Under the pieces are notes generated by a model, which was not told the DNA's origin, did no database searches, and saw only the letters and a list, made by a program, of their open reading frames with translations. Source: Nitriliruptorales bacterium (GTDB lineage: Bacteria > Actinomycetota > Nitriliruptoria > Euzebyales > Egibacteraceae). Taken from it: a stretch of 9,339 bases of DNA. Shown one piece after another: positions 6,078 to 9,339 of the stretch. The translations under genes were made by a program, and so were the position numbers. Each line of letters begins with the position of its first letter. Position 1 is the first letter of the stretch. The stretch is taken from contig SKPY01000172.1 in assembly GCA_007119305.1 (NCBI GenBank), positions 1-9,339 of the forward strand. Reading direction: 5' to 3'.

Positions 6078-6099
6078 GCAGCGCCGCGAGCGGCGCTGC
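6078..6099 (-). terminator. GC-rich hairpin between the ABC permease and FMN reductase genes
   Basis: GCAGCGCCG (6078-6086) and CGGCGCTGC (6091-6099) form a perfect 9-bp stem with the loop CGAG, within the 95-bp gap after the permease stop. A second, smaller hairpin, GCAGG-TCTT-CCTGC (6120-6133), lies just after that stop. No T-run follows, as is common for actinobacterial hairpin terminators. It would stop or dampen transcription from the exporter genes into the reductase gene. It could instead be an mRNA-stability element. Confidence 0.4.
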
Positions 6100-6140
6100 T
6101 GTCGGCGGTGGGGTCCATGGCAGGTCTTCCTGCTGCGGGC

Positions 6141-6974
6141 TCAGGTCTTGCGGCGGTAGGCGAGCATCGTCAGCGGGCCGAACACCGCGACGAACGCTGC
6201 GCTGATGGCGAGGACTGCGGTGATCTCGCCGGTCGCCGGATGTCCGTGTGCCAGACCGCGCATCGCGGTGACGAGGATCGCGATGGGGTTGACGGCGACC
6301 AGGGACTCGAGCCAGGAGGGCAACGTCTCGGGTCGGACGAACACATTGCTCACGAACGTGAGCGGGAACAGGATCAGCATGCTCAGGCTCATGAGCGCGT
6401 TCTCCGAGCGCATGATGATCCCGAGCATCGTCCACACCCACGACAGGCTGAACGCGAACACGAGCAGCAACGCGACCGCAACGACCATGCCGGTCAGCCC
6501 CGCCCCCGGGCGGAAGCCGAGCGCGAGACCCAGGACGATCATCACCGTGGCCGCCAGGCTGTAGCGCACGACGTCGGCGAGCAGCGGACCCACGAGCGTG
6601 GCGGGCCGCCACACCGGCAGCGACCGGAAACGGTCGTGGACGCCCTTGGAGATGTCGCGGTTGAGGGTGACCCCGGTGTACATGGTGATCATCGCGACGG
6701 TCAAGGCGAGGATGCCCGGCAGCACCTCCTGCAGGTAGGCGGTGGTGGAACCCGCCAGGGCACCGCCGAACAGGTAGGTGAACAGCAGCAGGAACATGAT
6801 CGGGAAGGCGGTCACGTCGAACAGCTGCTCGGGCACGTGCTTGATCTTGAGCAGGGCCCGCCACCAGAACGTGAGCGACGTGGACACCGGGCCCGGCCGC
6901 GCTGGGCGGGCGCTCGTCGACAGTGCGGTGCGGACCGCTGTCTGGGCGTCTTGCCGTGGCGTGATAGCGGTCAT
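6141..6974 (-). CDS. ABC-2 type exporter permease, DrrB family
   Basis: This 277-residue membrane permease of the ABC-2/DrrB type would form the export channel with the ATPase encoded just upstream. About six hydrophobic segments are visible, including PIMFLLLFTYLFGGAL (58-73), PGILALTVAMITMYTGVTLN (86-105), 139-153, 162-182, 196-212 and 251-271. Between the second and third, the cytoplasmic loop DISKGVHDRFRSLPVWR (107-123) followed by LVGPLLADVVRY is the conserved coupling motif of DrrB proteins. VSNVFVRPETLPSWLESLVAVNP (208-230) is another family mark. The start ATG overlaps the ATPase stop in ATGA, and the ribosome binding site GAGGAGG lies inside the last codons of that gene, so translation is probably coupled. 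Relatives export daunorubicin-type drugs, glycopeptide lipids or unknown compounds; the substrate here is unknown. No biosynthetic genes are seen nearby, so self-resistance to a local product is not supported by this window. Confidence 0.93.
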   Translation of the reverse strand: MTAITPRQDAQTAVRTALSTSARPARPGPVSTSLTFWWRALLKIKHVPEQLFDVTAFPIMFLLLFTYLFGGALAGSTTAYLQEVLPGILALTVAMITMYTGVTLNRDISKGVHDRFRSLPVWRPATLVGPLLADVVRYSLAATVMIVLGLALGFRPGAGLTGMVVAVALLLVFAFSLSWVWTMLGIIMRSENALMSLSMLILFPLTFVSNVFVRPETLPSWLESLVAVNPIAILVTAMRGLAHGHPATGEITAVLAISAAFVAVFGPLTMLAYRRKT

Positions 6975-8032
6975 GCTGCGGCCTCCTCGGTGCTGGCAGG
7001 CCCGTCGTCGATGTCTGCCTCGGCCGGGTGGCCTGTGAGGGCCAGGAACACCTCGTCGAGGCTCGGCTGGCCGAGCGCGAAGGTGGCGAGCGCCACCCCC
7101 GCGCGCGACAGCTCCGACAGAGCCTGTGTCACCCGCTGGGCGTCGGACACGGTGGCCGACAGGGCGGCCGGATCGGCCTCGAGGCGCACCGGGGCGTTGA
7201 GCGCACGGGCGAGCAGCGGCTCGGCGAACGGACGTTGCGCGGGGTCGAACAGCCGAACGTGCAGCGCGCCCGAGCCCACGGAGGACTTGAGCTGGCTGCT
7301 GCTGCCCTCGGCGATCACCCGGCCGTGGTCGATGACGGCGATGCGGTCGGCGAGGTGGTCGGCCTCGTCGAGGTACTGCGTGGTGAGCAGCACGGTGGCG
7401 CCCTCGGCGACGAGCGCGCGGATGATGTCCCACACCTGGTTGCGGCTGCGGGGGTCGAGTCCGGTCGTGGGCTCGTCGAGGAAGATGAGCTCCGGCGTGA
7501 CCACGATGCTCGCGGCGAGGTCGAGGCGCCGGCGCATGCCCCCCGAGTACGTCTTGACCTGCCGTTCGGCCGCCGCGGCGAGATCGAAGGCCTCGAGCAG
7601 CGCGCGCGCCCGCGTCCGCGCCGTGGCGCGCGAGTAGCCCCAGAGCCGCGACAGCAGCACGAGATTCTCGAGCCCGGTCAGGTCCTCGTCGACCGAGGCG
7701 AACTGCCCGGTCAAGCTCACCCGGCTGCGCACCGCGTCGGCCTCGCTGACGATGTCGAGGCCGAACACGCGCGCACTGCCGGCGTCGGGCCGCAGCAGGG
7801 TGGCGAGCATGCGGATCGCGGTCGTCTTGCCGGCGCCGTTGGGACCCAACACGCCGTAGACCGTGCCCGTCGGCACCCGGAGGTCGAGGCCGTCGACGGC
7901 GCGTGTCGCACCGAAGTGCTTGACGAGACCGGACGCTTCGATCGCCAGGGTCGGGCCCGCAGCGGCGGCTGCGCTCAGCGGGTCAGCCTGGAGCGCGACC
8001 CCGTCGAGGTCGCCGGGTGTGTGTGGGGGCAT
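6971..8032 (-). CDS. ABC exporter ATPase, DrrA family
   Basis: This 353-residue ATP-binding subunit drives the DrrB-type permease that follows. The motifs are all present: LVKHFGATRAVDGLDL (36-51), Walker A GPNGAGKT (63-70), Q-loop Gln110 in SLTGQFASVDEDLTG, signature YSGGMRRRLDLA (162-173), Walker B LIFLDEP (182-188) with catalytic Glu187, D-loop GLD (191-193), and TTQYLDEADHLADR (217-230). The last has Gln219 where most ABC ATPases have the switch His, which is typical of DrrA. The C-terminal extension ends in GQPSLDEVFLALTGH (321-335), the DrrA regulatory-tail signature, plus a short acidic end. I start at the ATG at 8032, preceded by GGAGGA; a TTG 12 bases upstream would fall within that site. 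The N-terminal 28 residues, Ala-rich and Pro-rich, precede the usual domain start. The stop overlaps the permease start by 4 bp. Confidence 0.95.
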   Translation of the reverse strand: MPPHTPGDLDGVALQADPLSAAAAAGPTLAIEASGLVKHFGATRAVDGLDLRVPTGTVYGVLGPNGAGKTTAIRMLATLLRPDAGSARVFGLDIVSEADAVRSRVSLTGQFASVDEDLTGLENLVLLSRLWGYSRATARTRARALLEAFDLAAAAERQVKTYSGGMRRRLDLAASIVVTPELIFLDEPTTGLDPRSRNQVWDIIRALVAEGATVLLTTQYLDEADHLADRIAVIDHGRVIAEGSSSQLKSSVGSGALHVRLFDPAQRPFAEPLLARALNAPVRLEADPAALSATVSDAQRVTQALSELSRAGVALATFALGQPSLDEVFLALTGHPAEADIDDGPASTEEAAA

Positions 8033-8053
8033 CACGTCCTCCAATCAGGGATG

Positions 8054-8080
8054 CGGCACACCGGCTTGCGGTTCATGCCG
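8054..8080. other. Imperfect hairpin in the exporter ATPase leader
   Basis: An outer stem CGGCA (8054-8058) / TGCCG (8076-8080) encloses an inner stem ACCG (8060-8063) / CGGT (8069-8072) with loop GCTTG. It lies 22 bases upstream of the ATPase ATG, right before the ribosome binding site. It could act in the mRNA leader or as an operator dyad. The evidence is structural only. Confidence 0.25.
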
Positions 8081-8273
8081 TTCAACTGTGCTGCGTGTCC
8101 GCCCGGCCGTCGTCCGGCTTTGGCAGGAGTTTCGTCTGCGTCCTTCGACCGAGTGACAAGCGGGCTGTCCGGTTCCTTCGACGGCCCCGGCGGCTCGAAC
8201 TCATCGGCGGCTGCCCCTCTCGGCGGCGGAGCAAACGGCGAGCCAGGTCACTCGCGCGGCGCTGCGCGACCGC

Positions 8274-8279
8274 TACGCT
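8274..8279 (+). promoter_or_regulatory. Possible -10 box for the quinone oxidoreductase gene
   Basis: TACGCT is the only TAnnnT match on the plus strand in the divergent intergenic region. Transcription would begin near 8286, giving a leader of about 100 nt. There is no good -35 at 17-18 bp. Confidence 0.25.
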
Positions 8280-8389
8280 GCCCTGGCACACGGCCATGCG
8301 CGTCCCATCGTTGCCACGGCGCGACCTCGCGGCCCCTGACACGACCATGCGCAGTCGCCGTGCGGCCTGACCCACCTCCGGAGGCTGAC

Positions 8390-9304
8390 ATGACCGCCGC
8401 CGTCGTCTTCGACCGCCACGGTCCCCCCGCGGTGCTGCGACTCGCCGACCTTGAGACCCCCGCTCCGGCCGCGGGCGAGGTCCGCGTCCGCGTCGCCGCC
8501 GCCGGGGTCAACCCGGTCGACGCCAAGGTTCGTCGCGGCGAGCTCACCGACGTGATGACCGCGCGGTTCCCCCAAACTCTCGGCAACGAGTTCGCCGGTG
8601 TCGTCGACGCGGTCGGCGGGGACGTCACCGACTTCCGCCCGGGGCAGGAGGTGCTCGGCTTCACGGCACTGGCTGCTTACGCCGAGCACGTCACCGTGCC
8701 CGCCGACCACGTCGCCGCCAAGCCCGAGGGGCTGTCCTGGCGCGTCGCCGGCGCGCTGTCGGCAGCCGGGCAGATGGCGCACCACGCCGTCGACGCGCTC
8801 GCCATCGGGCCCGGCGACACCGTCCTGGTTCACGCCGCGGCCGGCGGCGTCGGCACCGTCGCCGTCCAGCTCGCATACCGGCGCGGTGCGACGGTGCTCG
8901 GCACCGCGAGTCCCCGCAACCACGACTACCTGCGCTCGCTCGGCGCCATCCCGGTCAGCTACGGCCCGGGGCTCACGGAGCGTGTCCGCGAGCAGGCGCC
9001 GCACGGGGTCGACGCCGTCCTCGACGCCATCGGCGCCGGCGCGATCGAGGCATCGCTGCCTGTCGCCGCCGACCGCGCGCGGGTCGCGACCACCGTCGAC
9101 GACGCCGCAGCCGACCGGCACGGCGTGCGACGGCTGCGCGGCGCGCGCTCCGCTGCTGTCCTCGTCGAGCTCGCTGCGCTCGCCGCGGCTGGCGATCTGC
9201 GACTGCCGATCCATCTGTCGGTCCCCCTCGGCGAGGCCGCCCGCGCCCACGACGTCATCGAAGCCGGCCACGTGCGCGGCAAAGTCGTGCTCACCATCCC
9301 TTGA
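8390..9304 (+). CDS. Zinc-free NADPH:quinone oxidoreductase-type MDR protein
   Basis: This 304-residue cytosolic oxidoreductase belongs to the medium-chain dehydrogenase/reductase superfamily, quinone oxidoreductase (zeta-crystallin) type. It should reduce quinones or other alpha,beta-unsaturated carbonyls with NADPH. The N-terminal catalytic domain shows AAGVNPVDAKVRRG (37-50), LGNEFAGVVDAVGGDVTDF (64-82) and PGQEVLGF. The Rossmann domain has VLVHAAAGGVGTVAVQLA (145-162) with the AAxGGVG nucleotide loop of quinone reductases. The C-terminal strand HVRGKVVLTIP closes the fold. The zinc-binding cysteines of alcohol dehydrogenases are absent, as expected for this subfamily. The length is a little short (about 320-340 is usual), with a compact stretch around 225-255. 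The ATG at 8390 follows GGAGG at good spacing. It is divergent from the exporter genes. The substrate is inferred only from family. Confidence 0.9.
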   Translation: MTAAVVFDRHGPPAVLRLADLETPAPAAGEVRVRVAAAGVNPVDAKVRRGELTDVMTARFPQTLGNEFAGVVDAVGGDVTDFRPGQEVLGFTALAAYAEHVTVPADHVAAKPEGLSWRVAGALSAAGQMAHHAVDALAIGPGDTVLVHAAAGGVGTVAVQLAYRRGATVLGTASPRNHDYLRSLGAIPVSYGPGLTERVREQAPHGVDAVLDAIGAGAIEASLPVAADRARVATTVDDAAADRHGVRRLRGARSAAVLVELAALAAAGDLRLPIHLSVPLGEAARAHDVIEAGHVRGKVVLTIP

Positions 9305-9339
9305 CTCAGGGCCGATCGTCTCCGCCGCGAACCCGGCGA

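Larger units (their letters stand above)
8033..8389. other. Intergenic region between divergent exporter and quinone reductase genes
   Basis: These 357 bp separate two divergent genes and should hold both promoters. Short open frames cross it on both strands, but none has a recognisable domain or ribosome binding site. The minus strand has no TAnnnT box anywhere in the gap, so the ABC genes may use a non-standard or alternative-sigma promoter, or one I cannot see. The plus strand has one, listed separately. No regulator gene is present here or beside it. Confidence 0.5.

Noticed and set aside
6032..6118. 28-codon minus-strand open frame with AGGAAG upstream, between the permease and the FMN reductase
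   Set aside because: It reads straight through the hairpin, its composition is Ala/Arg-rich, and it has no recognisable feature. A leader peptide is possible but unsupported.
6108..7637. 509-codon plus-strand open frame over the ABC genes
   Set aside because: It is antisense to two clearly recognised genes and its sequence is Arg/Gln/His-rich shadow.
8017..8370. Plus-strand 117-codon open frame in the divergent intergenic region
   Set aside because: It is Arg- and Ser-rich, has no domain, begins inside the ABC ATPase gene and lacks a ribosome binding site.
7028..8389. Long N-terminal extension (over 450 codons) of the quinone oxidoreductase frame
   Set aside because: It is the shadow of the ABC ATPase gene followed by intergenic DNA. 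The enzyme begins at 8390 with a normal N-terminus and ribosome binding site.

Overview
This window is a stretch of very GC-rich chromosome, most likely from an actinobacterium. Supporting signs are the strong G/C bias at third codon positions, GTG starts, GGAGG-type ribosome binding sites, TAnnnT-type -10 boxes, a possible leaderless gene, and a DrrA/DrrB-type ABC exporter pair. I cannot name the genus. There are no rRNA or tRNA genes, CRISPR arrays, transposases or phage genes. Eight intact genes are well supported, and there are two gene remnants.

Left part (1-2336). On the minus strand at the left edge is a remnant of a secreted DUF4399-type protein that has lost both ends. About 250 bp without a gene follow, carrying short inverted repeats and a TTGACA box, and then atoE (+, 497-1891), a short-chain fatty acid permease of the AtoE family. 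It meets head-on, with 4 bp between stops, a small VOC (glyoxalase/bleomycin-resistance fold) protein on the minus strand.

Middle (2337-4573). All genes here are on the minus strand. They are a DUF4287-DUF5655 protein, an unrecognised protein with an extremely acidic N-terminus and a glycine-rich linker, and a broken CPBP-type intramembrane protease gene. In that remnant the N-terminal membrane segments are joined, out of frame, to what looks like the C-terminal tail.

Right part (4574-9339). A YihY/BrkB-family membrane protein (+) is probably translated from a leaderless or nearly leaderless mRNA. It converges on a three-gene minus-strand set: a DrrA-type ABC ATPase and a DrrB-type permease overlapping by ATGA, then an NADPH-dependent FMN reductase behind a GC-rich hairpin. 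Divergent from the ABC pair is a zinc-free quinone oxidoreductase of the MDR superfamily (+). The two redox enzymes flanking the exporter suggest, by inference only, a small xenobiotic, quinone or antibiotic tolerance neighbourhood.

I did not find a convincing new multi-gene system. The most unusual items are the acidic/glycine-rich orphan protein, the internally deleted CPBP gene, and the cluster of TGTGC repeats and palindromes in front of atoE.
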